DNA of 55,345 nt from Advenella faeciporci (lineage in GTDB: Bacteria; Pseudomonadota; Gammaproteobacteria; Burkholderiales; Burkholderiaceae_B). Under the pieces are notes generated by a model. It worked only from the letters and a program-made list of their open reading frames with translations, made no database searches and was not told the DNA's origin. A program made the position numbers and the translations under genes. This document shows, in pieces, positions 8,499 through 17,862 of this stretch; the stretch's first letter is position 1; every line of letters begins with the position of its first letter. The DNA lies in NCBI RefSeq assembly GCF_014652395.1, contig NZ_BMYS01000012.1:36431-91775 (forward strand). The letters run 5' to 3'.

Positions 8499-9713
8499 TC
8501 AGAACGAATCGGCCGGAATCCGCACATAGCCTTCCATCAGGACACGGGCGCTTCGGCTCATGAGTGCTTTTTTCACAACCCACTGCCCGTTTTCTTCAAT
8601 CGCCTGTGCACCCACCCGCAATGTACCTGAAGGGTGACCGAAGGTAACAGATTCACGCTCACCACCGCCTGCCGCAAGGTTGACCAGGGTACCGGGAATG
8701 GCTGCAGCCGTACCGATAGCAACCGCTGCGGTGCCCATCATGGCATGATGCAATTTACCCATGGAAAGCGCCCGTACAACCAGGTCGATACTATCGGCAG
8801 ATACCTGTTTGCCGCTGGATGCCGTGTAATCAGCCGCCTCAGCCACAAAAGCCACCTTGGGTGTGTGCTGGCGACGGGCGGCTTCCTCGATATTGGCAAT
8901 GAGCCCCATTCGCAGCGCACCATGCGCGCGAATGGTTTCAAACATGGCCAGTGTATCGGCGTTACCGTTGATATCATCCTGCAGCTCCGTGCCGCTAAAG
9001 CCAATATCCCTGGCATTTACAAACACAGTTGGAATACCTGCATTGATCATGGTCGCCTGCAACTTGCCAACACCGGGTACATCCAGCTCGTCAACCAGAT
9101 TGCCAGTAGGGAACATGGCACCGCCAGCGCCCTCTTCGTCTGCTGCCGGATCCAGGAATTCAAGCCGCACTTCGGCGGCGGGGAAAGTCACCCCATCCAG
9201 CTCAAAATCGCCTGTTTCCTGCACCTGACCATTGGTGATGGGCACATGGGCCACAATGGTCTTTCCGATATTGGCCTGCCAGATGGATACGGTGACAACA
9301 CCATTTTCCGGAATACGGTCGGCATCGATCAACCCATTGCTGATCGCAAAAGGTCCCACGGCCGCCGACAGATTTCCGCAATTGCCGCTCCAGTCGATAA
9401 AAGGCTGATCGATGGACACCTGACCGAACAGATAATCAACATCATGTCCGGCACGCTCGCTTTTCGACAGAATCACAACCTTGCTGGTACTTGAAGTCGC
9501 ACCGCCCATACCGTCGGTTTGCTTGCCATAAGGATCCGGGCTGCCGATCACGCGCAGCAACAGTGCGTCGCGCGCGGCACCAGGCGTCTGGGCAACTTCG
9601 GGCAAATCACTCAGCCGAAAAAACACACCCTTACTGGTGCCACCCCGCATATAGGTGGCAGCAATTTTAATCTGTGGCGCTTTTGTCATTGCTTTTTCCA
9701 TATTTGTCATCAT
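8499..9713 (-). CDS. prpF: 2-methylaconitate cis-trans isomerase
   Basis: PrpF converts the 2-methylaconitate isomer made by AcnD into the form that can be rehydrated to 2-methylisocitrate. The 404-residue protein has the diaminopimelate-epimerase-like fold of the PrpF family. K78 (STSKVVILS) and C112 (SGNCGN) match the catalytic lysine and cysteine of characterised PrpF. The opening YMRGGTSKGVFF is the family signature. The ATG overlaps the acnD stop as ATGA, indicating translational coupling; several nearby Met codons (residues 2, 5, 9) are alternative starts. It works only with AcnD-type dehydratases, which matches the neighbour. Confidence 0.95.
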   Translation of the reverse strand: MMTNMEKAMTKAPQIKIAATYMRGGTSKGVFFRLSDLPEVAQTPGAARDALLLRVIGSPDPYGKQTDGMGGATSSTSKVVILSKSERAGHDVDYLFGQVSIDQPFIDWSGNCGNLSAAVGPFAISNGLIDADRIPENGVVTVSIWQANIGKTIVAHVPITNGQVQETGDFELDGVTFPAAEVRLEFLDPAADEEGAGGAMFPTGNLVDELDVPGVGKLQATMINAGIPTVFVNARDIGFSGTELQDDINGNADTLAMFETIRAHGALRMGLIANIEEAARRQHTPKVAFVAEAADYTASSGKQVSADSIDLVVRALSMGKLHHAMMGTAAVAIGTAAAIPGTLVNLAAGGGERESVTFGHPSGTLRVGAQAIEENGQWVVKKALMSRSARVLMEGYVRIPADSF

Positions 9714-12310
9714 GCCTGACTGGTTGCGGGCGTCTCAAGAAAGTCCTGCGCAAAGCGTTGCAGAACCCCACCGGCCTCATAGATGGAGACTTCTTCGGCG
9801 GTATCCAGACGGCAGGTCACCGGTACTTCCAGACGTTCGCCATTTTTACGATGAATCACCAGCGTTAGTGTTGAGCGTGGTTCGGGCTTACCCACCACAT
9901 CGTAGATTTCCGTACCATCAATGTTCAGCGTCTTGCGATTGACACCCGGCTTGAATTCCAGTGGCAATACACCCATGCCAACCAGATTGGTACGGTGAAT
10001 CCGCTCGAACCCTTCCGCAACAATCGCTTCGACACCCGCAAGACGCACACCCTTGGCCGCCCAGTCACGTGAAGAACCCTGGCCATAGTCTGCACCCGCC
10101 ACGATAATCAGCGGCTGCTTGCGTTCCATATAGGTTTCGATGGCTTCCCACATACGCACCACCTTACCTTCCGGTTCGATGCGCGCCAGAGAGCCTTGCT
10201 TGACCGCACCGTTTTCCTGCACCATTTCATTGAGCAGTTTGGGATTGGCGAATGTGGCCCGCTGTGCGGTCAAGTGGTCACCACGGTGGGTTGCGTAAGA
10301 GTTAAAGTCCTCTGGTGGCAAACCCATCTTGGCCAGATACTCTCCGGCAGCGCTGTTCGGCAAAATAGCATTGGAAGGCGACAGGTGATCGGTTGTGATG
10401 TTGTCACCCAACACCGCCAGCGGACGCATGCCCTTGAGCGTGCGTTCGCCTGCCAACGCGCCTTCCCAGTACGGTGGGCAGCGAATGTAGGTACTTTGCG
10501 GACGCCATTCGTACAACGGACTGACTGACTCACCATCATCAGCATTGATCGCGAACATCGGTTCGTACACGCTGCGAAATTGCTCTGGCTTCACGCTGCT
10601 CGCCACAATGGCATCGATTTCTTCGTCGCTGGGCCAGATATCCTTCAGGGTCACCGGCTGACCGTTCCGGTCGGTACCCAGCACGTCTTTCTCGATGTCA
10701 AAGCGAATGGTACCGGCAATCGCGTAAGCCACAACCAGCGGCGGCGATGCCAGGAATGCCTGCTTGGCATAGGGGTGGATACGGCCATCGAAGTTACGGT
10801 TGCCCGATAGAACGGCGGTCGCATACAGGTCACGGTCGATGATTTCCTGCTGAATAACAGGATCCAGCGCACCGCTCATACCGTTACAGGTGGTACAGGC
10901 GAAGCCCACAATACCAAAACCCAGCTTCTCCAGCTCGGGCAAGAGATTAGCCTCTTCCAGATACAGCTGAACTGCTTTGGAGCCTGGCGCCAGTGATGAT
11001 TTGACCCACGGCTTGCGTACCAGGCCGCGTGCGTTGGCGTTACGTGCCAACAGCCCGGCCGCAATCACGTTGCGCGGGTTGCTTGTATTGGTGCAACTGG
11101 TAATCGCGGCAATAATCACCGCACCATCGGGCATCAGCCCCGGTTCGTTTTCAACCACACCGGCAATACCCCGGCTGGCAAGCTCTGAAGTGGGTACGCG
11201 ACGATGCGGATTGGATGGGCCGGCCAGATTGCGTACCACCGTTGACAAATCAAAGGAAAGGACGCGTTCATACTGCGCGGTTTTCAGACTGTCGGCCCAC
11301 AGACCCGTCTGTTTGGCATAGGTTTCCACCAGCCTGACCTGTTCGTCATCACGACCGGTCAGTTTCAGGTAATCAATCGTTTGCTGATCAATGTAAAACA
11401 GCGCGGCAGTAGCGCCATACTCGGGCGTCATATTGGAAATGGTGGCACGATCGCCCAGCGTCAGGCGGGACGCACCTTCACCGAAGAATTCCAGATAAGA
11501 CGAGACCACTTTCTGGTTACGCAAAAACTCGGTCAGGGCCAGAACCAGGTCGGTGGCGGTAATGCCTGGCTGCAATTGCCCGGTCAATTCAACACCGATA
11601 ATGTCAGGCAAACGCATCCAGGACGCACGACCCAGCATCACACTCTCGGCCTCTAACCCCCCCACGCCAATGGCGAGAACACCCAGCGCATCGACATGAG
11701 GCGTATGACTGTCGGTGCCAACCAGGGTATCCGGGAAAGCAATCCCATCACGACTGTGAATGACCGGTGACATCCGCTCCAGATTGATCTGGTGCATGAT
11801 GCCGTTGCCCGGTGGAATCACATCGACGTTCTTGAATGCCTTCTTGGTCCAATTGATAAAATGAAAGCGGTCGTCATTGCGGCGATCTTCGACAGCACGG
11901 TTTTTGGCAAAGGCGTCCTTGTCAAAACCGGCATATTCGACGGCCAGCGAATGGTCCACGATCAACTGCGTGGGCACCACCGGATTGATCTGGGCAGGAT
12001 CGCCCCCTTCCCTGGCAATCGCCTCGCGCAACCCGGCCAGGTCTACGAGCGCGGTCTGACCCAGGATATCGTGACACACGACACGCGCAGGAAACCACGG
12101 AAAATCCAGGTCACGCTTGCGTTCAATCAGTTGCCTGAGTGAGTCCGTGAGGGTTGCCGGGTCGCAGCGACGCACCAGGTTTTCAGCAAATACACGCGAG
12201 GTATACGGCAGCGTATCGTAGGCGTTGGGTGCAATGGCATCAACGGCAGCTCGCGCATCGAAGTAATCCAGCCCCGTGCCGGGCAGTGGCTTGCGGTTTT
12301 CAGTATTCAT
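9710..12310 (-). CDS. acnD: 2-methylcitrate dehydratase (aconitase family, Fe/S-dependent)
   Basis: AcnD dehydrates 2-methylcitrate to 2-methylaconitate. From the ATG at 12310 the protein is 866 residues. The [4Fe-4S] ligands are C406 (ITSCTNTSNP) and C472/C475 (ACTTCNG). Other aconitase blocks are GTDSHTPHVDALGV near 200 and the swivelling-domain motif GADYGQGSSRDWAAKG. The length, and the pairing with PrpF, favour AcnD over housekeeping AcnA. A TTG at 12319 overlapping the prpC stop could add three residues. It lies 5 bases after prpC and overlaps prpF by 4 bases. Confidence 0.93.
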   Translation of the reverse strand: MNTENRKPLPGTGLDYFDARAAVDAIAPNAYDTLPYTSRVFAENLVRRCDPATLTDSLRQLIERKRDLDFPWFPARVVCHDILGQTALVDLAGLREAIAREGGDPAQINPVVPTQLIVDHSLAVEYAGFDKDAFAKNRAVEDRRNDDRFHFINWTKKAFKNVDVIPPGNGIMHQINLERMSPVIHSRDGIAFPDTLVGTDSHTPHVDALGVLAIGVGGLEAESVMLGRASWMRLPDIIGVELTGQLQPGITATDLVLALTEFLRNQKVVSSYLEFFGEGASRLTLGDRATISNMTPEYGATAALFYIDQQTIDYLKLTGRDDEQVRLVETYAKQTGLWADSLKTAQYERVLSFDLSTVVRNLAGPSNPHRRVPTSELASRGIAGVVENEPGLMPDGAVIIAAITSCTNTSNPRNVIAAGLLARNANARGLVRKPWVKSSLAPGSKAVQLYLEEANLLPELEKLGFGIVGFACTTCNGMSGALDPVIQQEIIDRDLYATAVLSGNRNFDGRIHPYAKQAFLASPPLVVAYAIAGTIRFDIEKDVLGTDRNGQPVTLKDIWPSDEEIDAIVASSVKPEQFRSVYEPMFAINADDGESVSPLYEWRPQSTYIRCPPYWEGALAGERTLKGMRPLAVLGDNITTDHLSPSNAILPNSAAGEYLAKMGLPPEDFNSYATHRGDHLTAQRATFANPKLLNEMVQENGAVKQGSLARIEPEGKVVRMWEAIETYMERKQPLIIVAGADYGQGSSRDWAAKGVRLAGVEAIVAEGFERIHRTNLVGMGVLPLEFKPGVNRKTLNIDGTEIYDVVGKPEPRSTLTLVIHRKNGERLEVPVTCRLDTAEEVSIYEAGGVLQRFAQDFLETPATSQA

Positions 12311-12315
12311 AGGAA

Positions 12316-13470
12316 TCAACGCTTGTCCAGCGGAATGAATGTTTGGTCTTCAGGGCCAATATAATTGGCGGTCGGACGAATAATTTTATTGTCAATACGT
12401 TGTTCGATGATATGCGCTGCCCAGCCTGCAGTGCGCGCAATCACAAACAGCGGCGTGAACATGGCGGTAGGCACGCCCATCATGTGATAGGACACGGCCG
12501 AGAACCAGTCCAGATTCGGGAACATTTTCTTGATATCCCACATGACGCTTTCCAGACGTTCGGCAATGTCGAACATTTTCATGTTCTGCTGCGTTGCCGA
12601 CAGTTTGCGCGCCACTTCCTTGATGACTTTATTGCGCGGGTCGGAAATCGTATACACGGGGTGACCAAAGCCAATGATGACCTCTTTGTTCTCTACGCGG
12701 CGACGAATATCGGCTTCGGCCTCATCCGGTGTTTCGTAGCGTTTTTGCACTTCAAAAGCGACTTCGTTGGCACCACCGTGCTTGGGGCCGCGCAATGCGC
12801 CGATACCACCGGTAATGGCCGAATACATATCCGAACCTGTTCCGGCAATCACCCGGCAGGTGAACGTGGATGCATTGAACTCATGTTCAGCGTACAGGTT
12901 CAGCGAAGTATGCATGGCCTGAACCCACTCATCAGGCGGGGCCTCACCGTGCAGCAGATGAAGAAAATGCCCGCCGATACTGTCATCGCCGGTTTCGACA
13001 TCGATACACTTGCCATTATGGCTATAGTGGTACCAATACAGGAGAGCCGAGCCCAGACTGGCCATCAGACGGTCTGCAATATCGCGCGCATCCGGCAGGT
13101 TATGATCATCTTTTTCAGGCAACACACAACCCAGTACCGAGACGGCCGTACGCATGACATCCATGGGATGACTGGAAGCCGGCAAGGCCTGTAGCGCATC
13201 CTGCAATTGAACAGGCAGGCCGCGCAGACGGCGAAGCTTCAGTTTATAGGAGGCCAGTTCAGCCTTGTTGGGCAGTTTGCCGTGAATGAGCAGGTGAGCG
13301 ACCTCTTCAAATTCACAGGCTTGCGCCAGATCCAGAATATCGTAACCACGATAATGCAGATCGTTACCGCTGCGACCCACGGTACATAATGCGGTATTGC
13401 CAGCGATAACGCCAGACAAGGCCACTGATTTCTTTGGTTTAAAGCCCGTTGTTTCGGGTGCTTGTGTCAT
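12316..13470 (-). CDS. prpC: 2-methylcitrate synthase
   Basis: PrpC condenses propionyl-CoA with oxaloacetate. The 384 residues carry the citrate-synthase catalytic triad: H231 (GPKHGGANE), H270 (IGFGHPVYT) and D321 ([10 protein letters not shown]). The protein is shorter than hexameric GltA and lacks its NADH-binding N-terminal region, as expected for PrpC. GGAGGA sits just before the ATG. It is the first gene of the operon and is divergent from the RamB/ScfR-type regulator, so its promoter lies in the 13471-13649 interval. Side activity with acetyl-CoA is common in the family. Confidence 0.94.
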   Translation of the reverse strand: MTQAPETTGFKPKKSVALSGVIAGNTALCTVGRSGNDLHYRGYDILDLAQACEFEEVAHLLIHGKLPNKAELASYKLKLRRLRGLPVQLQDALQALPASSHPMDVMRTAVSVLGCVLPEKDDHNLPDARDIADRLMASLGSALLYWYHYSHNGKCIDVETGDDSIGGHFLHLLHGEAPPDEWVQAMHTSLNLYAEHEFNASTFTCRVIAGTGSDMYSAITGGIGALRGPKHGGANEVAFEVQKRYETPDEAEADIRRRVENKEVIIGFGHPVYTISDPRNKVIKEVARKLSATQQNMKMFDIAERLESVMWDIKKMFPNLDWFSAVSYHMMGVPTAMFTPLFVIARTAGWAAHIIEQRIDNKIIRPTANYIGPEDQTFIPLDKR

Positions 13471-13649
13471 GGTATTCCTCCGCTACTCTACAATGCAAAT
13501 AATACGCTACAATCAATATTTGCAGTTTACGCAAAATTACCAGAAATTGCATTAATAACAAGGCGAATATTGGTAAACCCCATACTGCATATTTGCAAAT
13601 CTTGCGAATTTTCTATTTAATCAGCATTATCAAGTCGGTATTATATTCA
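13471..13649. promoter_or_regulatory. Divergent prpC/regulator control region with TTTGC/GCAAA motifs
   Basis: Several copies of the same core lie here: GCAAAT at 13495-13500; TTTGC at 13519-13523 facing GCAAA at 13531-13535 (inverted, 7-base spacer); and TTTGCAAA at 13592-13599 followed by CTTGCGAA (13601-13608). TTTGCAAA-type sequences are the reported operators of the actinobacterial RamB/PrpR regulators, to which the divergent gene is related. Assignment as operators is inferred from motif and position. Confidence 0.6.
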
Positions 13650-15119
13650 ATGGCCACCATGCGAAAAGTATTTATGGGCGTGCGATTACGCCGGTTGCGC
13701 GAGGAGCGCAAATTGACCCAGATAGGGCTGGCCCGCATGCTGGGCCTCTCACCCAGCTACCTGAATCAGATTGAACAGAACCAGCGGCCATTGACCATGC
13801 CGGTCCTGCGCCGTTTGAGCGAAGTGTTCAATATGGACGTCAACACGTTTTCAGACGACGAACAAACGCGAATGGTCGCTGCACTGCACGAAGTGGCTGC
13901 CACCCTGCCGGCATCGGCGCTTGGCGGACACGAAGGGGCCAGAATATCACAGGCTGAAATACGCGAGATCGCAACGAATATGCCGGCTGTAGGCCGGGTT
14001 TTGATTGATCTGCACCGCCGTCACCGCGAAGCGGCGGAGCGGCTGGAAGCCATGGCTGAAAAAATGACCCATCAGGATCCCGGCAATCCTGCAGACGCAC
14101 TGCTGATACAGACACAACCCTACGAGGAAGCACGCGACTTTTTCTTTACCCATCACAATCATTTCGCCCAGCTCGATGCGCACGCGGAGCAATGCCATAC
14201 CGCCTGGGGACTGGCCGACGTGCCCACACCTGGCCTGGCAGACCGACTGGAGCAGCGCTTGCGCGAACAACACGGCGTTATGGTGGACACCCTGCCCACA
14301 GAAAAGGGCCTGCAACGCGCCTACAACCCGGCGCTGAGGCAGCTTAGCCTGCCACCGCATATCACACCCGGGCAGCGGGCCTTTCAAATGGGAACACAAT
14401 TGGCATTTCTGGAATTGGACACCATGCTTGAACGCATGGTGGACGTGCCACGCTTTTCCAGTCAGGCGGTACGTAAATTAGTACGCCTGGGTCTGGCCAA
14501 CTATTTTGCGGCAGCGCTGATCCTGCCCTACCGACAGTTCCTGGCCGCTGCCGAGCAATTGCAATATGACATCGATCTGTTGGGACAACGGTTTGGTGTC
14601 AGCTTCGAGACCGTTTGTCACCGCCTGAGCACCATGCAGCGACCCGATGCAACGGGCGTGCCGTTTTTTTTCATCCGCGTGGACCGCGCGGGCAATATAT
14701 CAAAACGCCAGTCTGCTGCCCACTTTCATTTCTCCCGTGTCGGTGGCGCCTGTCCTTTATGGAATGTCTACGAAGCCTTCTCAAGTCCCGGGCGGATTCT
14801 CCGGCAACTGGCACGCATGCCCGACGGACGTGTGTACCTGTGGATTGCGCGTACCGTATGCCGTCAGACCGGTGGCTTCGGACAACCAACAAAAGATTTC
14901 GCTGTCGCACTGGGTTGCGATGTCGCACATGCCCATCGACTGGTTTATGCAAAAGGACTGGATTTCAGCAATCCTGATATTCCCACCCCCATCGGCATGG
15001 GCTGCAGGGTGTGCGAGCGGCCACAATGCGCACAACGCGCGTTCCCTTATATTGGCAGGGAACTGGACGTCAATGAAAACCTCAGCAGCGTCTCTCCTTA
15101 CCCCATGAACAGCCCTTGA
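13650..15119 (+). CDS. XRE-family acyl-CoA-type regulator (RamB/ScfR/mycobacterial PrpR-like)
   Basis: From ATG 13650 the protein is 489 residues; an upstream in-frame TTG at 13593 lies inside a putative operator and is rejected. Residues about 8-62 form an HTH_3 domain (VRLRRLREERKLTQIGLAR ... SYLNQIEQNQRPLT). A central ImmA/IrrE-like region follows (ALILPYRQFLAAAEQLQYD), without an HExxH protease motif. The C-terminal DUF2083-type domain ends in a cysteine cluster C452-x2-C455-x4-C460 (GCRVCERPQCAQRAFP) plus C368 in GGACPLWN, which could bind an Fe-S cluster as reported for mycobacterial PrpR. Divergent to prpC, it is the likely regulator of the 2-methylcitrate operon. It replaces the sigma54-type PrpR common in proteobacteria. 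Confidence 0.88.
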   Translation: MATMRKVFMGVRLRRLREERKLTQIGLARMLGLSPSYLNQIEQNQRPLTMPVLRRLSEVFNMDVNTFSDDEQTRMVAALHEVAATLPASALGGHEGARISQAEIREIATNMPAVGRVLIDLHRRHREAAERLEAMAEKMTHQDPGNPADALLIQTQPYEEARDFFFTHHNHFAQLDAHAEQCHTAWGLADVPTPGLADRLEQRLREQHGVMVDTLPTEKGLQRAYNPALRQLSLPPHITPGQRAFQMGTQLAFLELDTMLERMVDVPRFSSQAVRKLVRLGLANYFAAALILPYRQFLAAAEQLQYDIDLLGQRFGVSFETVCHRLSTMQRPDATGVPFFFIRVDRAGNISKRQSAAHFHFSRVGGACPLWNVYEAFSSPGRILRQLARMPDGRVYLWIARTVCRQTGGFGQPTKDFAVALGCDVAHAHRLVYAKGLDFSNPDIPTPIGMGCRVCERPQCAQRAFPYIGRELDVNENLSSVSPYPMNSP

Positions 15120-15144
15120 AGTGCAGCACATAGAGCAAGCCTAC

Positions 15145-15162
15145 ATTCGATGTCGAATTTCA
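15145..15162. repeat. Candidate left terminal inverted repeat of the arsenic cassette
   Basis: ATTCGA-TG-TCGAAT is a short palindrome at 15145-15158. Reading inward, TGTCGAATTTCA (15151-15162) matches TGTCGAATGTCA read inward from the far side of the cassette (complement of 17704-17715) at 11 of 12 positions. Together they bracket arsR-acr3-arsH. Confidence 0.4.
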
Positions 15163-15182
15163 GATGAGGTTGAATGGGTTGG

Positions 15183-15926
15183 TTAGATTTCGGTCTGGTT
15201 GACGCGCCGGCTCAGTGCTTCGGCGCTTTCCTTACGCTCACTATAGCGCTCCACCAAATAGGGAGCAACATCACGCGTAAGCAAGGTGAACTTAACCAGC
15301 TCTTCCATTACATCGACTACGCGATCGTAGTAGCTGGAGGGCTTCATGCGATTTTCGGCATCGAACTCCTGAAAGGCCTTGGCGACCGAGGACTGGTTCG
15401 GGATAGTCACCATGCGCATCCAACGCCCCAACACACGCATCTGATTGACGGCATTGAAAGACTGGCTGCCCCCACATACTTGCATCACAGCCAGCGTCTT
15501 GCCCTGAGTGGGTCGCACAGCACCTACAGACAGGGGAATCCAGTCAATCTGAGCCTTCATGATACCCGTCATCGCACCATGGCGCTCGGGCGAGCACCAG
15601 ACCATGCCTTCGGCCCACTGCGCCAGGCTGCGTAGCTCCTGCACTTTGGGATGGCTCTCTGTCTCATCGTCGGGCAGAGGCAGTCCGCTGGGGTTGAAGA
15701 TTTTGGTTTCTGCTCCCATGGCTTGCAGCAAGCGCTCGGCTTCTTCAACCAGCAAGCGACTGAAAGAGCGCTCACGCAACGACCCATACAGCAATAAAAT
15801 GCGGGGTGGGTGGCCGGAGCGAATGGGATGAGCCAAGCGATCAGGGTCTGGAGCCTGGAAATGTTCTGGCGCTACGGCTGGCAAATCAGCCAGTGATTGG
15901 GTCTCTTTTTTAGGCACGTTGTCCAT
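15183..15926 (-). CDS. arsH: ArsH, NADPH-dependent FMN reductase / organoarsenical oxidase
   Basis: This 247-residue flavodoxin-like FMN protein has the FMN phosphate loop [10 protein letters not shown] (48-57) and the ArsH blocks [12 protein letters not shown] and [10 protein letters not shown]. Characterised ArsH proteins oxidise trivalent methyl- and aromatic arsenicals to the less toxic pentavalent forms with NADPH. It is the last gene of arsR-acr3-arsH, 9 bases after acr3. AAAAAGG directly abuts the ATG, so the GTG three codons later is a possible start. No arsenate reductase (arsC) is in the cluster. Confidence 0.93.
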   Translation of the reverse strand: MDNVPKKETQSLADLPAVAPEHFQAPDPDRLAHPIRSGHPPRILLLYGSLRERSFSRLLVEEAERLLQAMGAETKIFNPSGLPLPDDETESHPKVQELRSLAQWAEGMVWCSPERHGAMTGIMKAQIDWIPLSVGAVRPTQGKTLAVMQVCGGSQSFNAVNQMRVLGRWMRMVTIPNQSSVAKAFQEFDAENRMKPSSYYDRVVDVMEELVKFTLLTRDVAPYLVERYSERKESAEALSRRVNQTEI

Positions 15927-15935
15927 CCTTTTTAA

Positions 15936-17036
15936 TCACGACTTCTCCATTGTCTTTGGTGAACGGCTCTTGTTGCGGATTTGGTAAAAATCTTGATGCT
16001 TTGGGGTGTCAGAGAGGGCACGGTCAAGTGATGAGGGACGCCAGGCGTTCACCATAGCCACCAAAGAGAGCATAACAGGCACTTCCACCAGCACTCCCAC
16101 CACGGTGGCCAAGGCCGCGCCCGAATTTAGGCCAAACAAAGAAATAGCCACTGCCACTGCCAATTCGAAAAAGTTGGACGTGCCAATCAGGCAGGCAGGA
16201 CCTGCTACGTTGTGCGGCAGCTTTAGCCTTTTCGCCATCCACCAGCTGATGAAGAAAATGCCATAGGTCTGCAGCACCAAGGGCACGGCAATCAGTCCAA
16301 TCACCACGGGTTGATCCACGATGGTTTCTGCCTGGAATCCAAACAGCAACACCACCGTCGCAATCAGTCCGACAATAGACCATGGTTTAAGCGCTGCCAC
16401 GTAATCACTCAGAGCTTGGGACGAACGCTGGAGCAGCAAGTGTCGCGTCAACATACCTGCCACCAGAGGCAGCACCACATACAATACAGTGCTCAGAACC
16501 AGCGTTTCCCAGGGCACCGTCACGTTGGTCACCCCCAGCAAAAAGGCAGCAATCGGGGCATAAGCCACCACCATGATGAGGTCGTTCACCGACACCTGTA
16601 CCAAGGTGTAGTTGGCATCACCTTTGACCAATTGGCTCCAGACAAACACCATAGCAGTACATGGCGCCACCCCAAGCAAAATCATGCCGGCTATGTATTC
16701 GCTGGCCGATTGCGGATCCACCCAAGGGGCAAACAGGTACTGGAAAAACAACACACCTAAAGCCGCCATGGTGAAAGGCTTGATGAGCCAGTTGACCACC
16801 AGCGTTAGCAGCAAGCCCTGCGGGCGCTTGCCTACGTCTTTGACGGCGTGCCAGTCAATCTGAATCATCATTGGATAAATCATCACCCAGATAAATACCG
16901 CCACCACAAGGTTGACTTGTGCATATTCCAAGGCGGCCACAGTCTGAAAAACCCCAGGCAGCCACAGACCCAGCACTACACCCGCTCCAATGCCCAAGGC
17001 GACCCACACTGTTAAAAAACGTTCAAAAATTCCCAT
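15936..17036 (-). CDS. acr3: ACR3-family arsenite efflux permease
   Basis: This inner-membrane As(III) exporter of the BART superfamily has 366 residues and about ten hydrophobic segments. The conserved cysteine is C126 in [15 protein letters not shown], and the second conserved region is [15 protein letters not shown] with E291. These residues are essential in studied Acr3 proteins. It is distinct from the unrelated ArsB permease. AAAGGTAG lies before the ATG. It is transcribed between arsR and arsH under presumed ArsR control. Confidence 0.95.
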   Translation of the reverse strand: MGIFERFLTVWVALGIGAGVVLGLWLPGVFQTVAALEYAQVNLVVAVFIWVMIYPMMIQIDWHAVKDVGKRPQGLLLTLVVNWLIKPFTMAALGVLFFQYLFAPWVDPQSASEYIAGMILLGVAPCTAMVFVWSQLVKGDANYTLVQVSVNDLIMVVAYAPIAAFLLGVTNVTVPWETLVLSTVLYVVLPLVAGMLTRHLLLQRSSQALSDYVAALKPWSIVGLIATVVLLFGFQAETIVDQPVVIGLIAVPLVLQTYGIFFISWWMAKRLKLPHNVAGPACLIGTSNFFELAVAVAISLFGLNSGAALATVVGVLVEVPVMLSLVAMVNAWRPSSLDRALSDTPKHQDFYQIRNKSRSPKTMEKS

Positions 17037-17113
17037 AATCTACCTTTATCTGCGGCTCACTAGAAAAATACGTTGTAAGGATGTGATGACGCGGGCCCAT
17101 CCCAAAAGGCCAT

Positions 17114-17440
17114 TCAACCATTCACACAAGCAGACACATTAAGGTCTGCACATCCCTCACCCTGGCAGCACTCTGCGGTCAAAAAAGCCAGCAAAGCATT
17201 CATTTTGACCAGTTCTGCCCGGTAAATGATGTAGCGCCCATGGCGCTCACTGGTCACAAGGCCAGCAAAGTGAAGTTCCTTAAGGTGAAAAGATAAGGCC
17301 GTGGTGGACACTTCCAAAGTCTCCGACATGCTGCCAGGCGTCAAGCCTGTTTTGCCTGCCACCACAAGCAAGCGAAACAACTTCAGCCGAGTCTCTTGGG
17401 CCAGCGCTGCAAGCGCCTTGACCATTTCGGTTTCATTCAT
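17114..17440 (-). CDS. arsR: ArsR-family arsenite-responsive repressor
   Basis: The 108-residue winged-helix repressor has recognition helix STTALSFHLKELHFAGLV and wing SERHGRYIIYR. It lacks the alpha3 ELCVCDL arsenic site of E. coli ArsR. Instead it carries a C-terminal cluster C91-C92-x4-C97 (ECCQGEGC) plus C105, resembling the C-terminal As(III) site of Acidithiobacillus ferrooxidans ArsR. ATG at 17440 is chosen because AGGAG sits 5 bases upstream; the preceding GTG is too close. CAAATATTTG immediately upstream may be an operator. Confidence 0.93.
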   Translation of the reverse strand: MNETEMVKALAALAQETRLKLFRLLVVAGKTGLTPGSMSETLEVSTTALSFHLKELHFAGLVTSERHGRYIIYRAELVKMNALLAFLTAECCQGEGCADLNVSACVNG

Positions 17441-17450
17441 CACGACTCCT

Positions 17451-17460
17451 CAAATATTTG
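17451..17460. promoter_or_regulatory. Candidate ArsR operator (CAAATATTTG palindrome)
   Basis: A perfect 10-base palindrome lies just upstream of the arsR ribosome-binding site, where an autoregulatory operator would be expected. Assignment is by position and symmetry only. Confidence 0.4.
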
Positions 17461-17573
17461 TACTGTGCGTCCACGCCCAAGTTGATGTCGGGCGCATGAG
17501 TAATGGCGATTTTGTCCTTCTTAAGGCTCAGTTTCCCATCAACCACAGACCTACCACAATTTAATAATATTAT

Positions 17574-17593
17574 AATTCAACTATTATTGAATT
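17574..17593. promoter_or_regulatory. Inverted repeat AATTCAA-N6-TTGAATT upstream of arsR
   Basis: Perfect 7-base arms (17574-17580 and 17587-17593) lie in an AT-rich segment about 130 bases upstream of arsR. It could be a distal ArsR-type operator or a hairpin belonging to the cassette end. It is not close to any visible coding start. Confidence 0.3.
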
Positions 17594-17648
17594 AATAGGG
17601 GTAAAAAAAGAAATCCCAAGCAGTTTGGACATCAAGAAGTTGGATGGG

Positions 17649-17716
17649 ATTCGACAGGTGGCGTGAGCATTTGCAAACTCAATGACGAAATTTGCAAACT
17701 GAATGACATTCGACAG
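17649..17716. repeat. Cassette-end repeat block: ATTCGACAG pair flanking tandem TTTGCAAACTSAATGAC
   Basis: ATTCGACAG occurs at 17649-17657 and 17708-17716. Between them a 17-base unit TTTGCAAACTCAATGAC (17670-17686) recurs at 17691-17707 with one change, 21 bases apart. Nested subterminal direct repeats with short inverted ends are typical of IS21-like element termini, but no transposase is present. Read on the minus strand the block starts CTGTCGAATGTCA, matching the left boundary near 15151. Confidence 0.5.
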
Positions 17717-17752
17717 TATCAGACAAAAATGTAACATTTCAAAATCCCCCTC

Positions 17753-17780
17753 TTGAAAATTTCAGTTTCGTCCTTATAAT
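17753..17780 (+). promoter_or_regulatory. groESL sigma70-type promoter
   Basis: TTGAAA (17753-17758) and TATAAT (17775-17780) are separated by 16 bases. The -10 hexamer abuts the CIRCE operator, so repressor binding would block initiation. Confidence 0.75.
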
Positions 17781-17806
17781 TAGCACTCAAGGGAGCCGAG
17801 TGCTAA
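17780..17806. promoter_or_regulatory. CIRCE operator (HrcA binding site) of groESL
   Basis: TTAGCACTC (17780-17788), a 9-base spacer and GAGTGCTAA (17798-17806) form a perfect CIRCE element. HrcA repressor should control groESL here in response to unfolded-protein load. The hrcA gene itself is not in the window. Confidence 0.97.
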
Positions 17807-17862
17807 CAACCGGTTCCTCACTGATTTTTTAACTCAACTTAATTAGAGACAGGAGTTTCTCC

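Noticed and set aside
13593-13649. Upstream TTG start of the XRE regulator
   Set aside because: The extension would be translated from within the putative operator and has no similarity to the family N-terminus.
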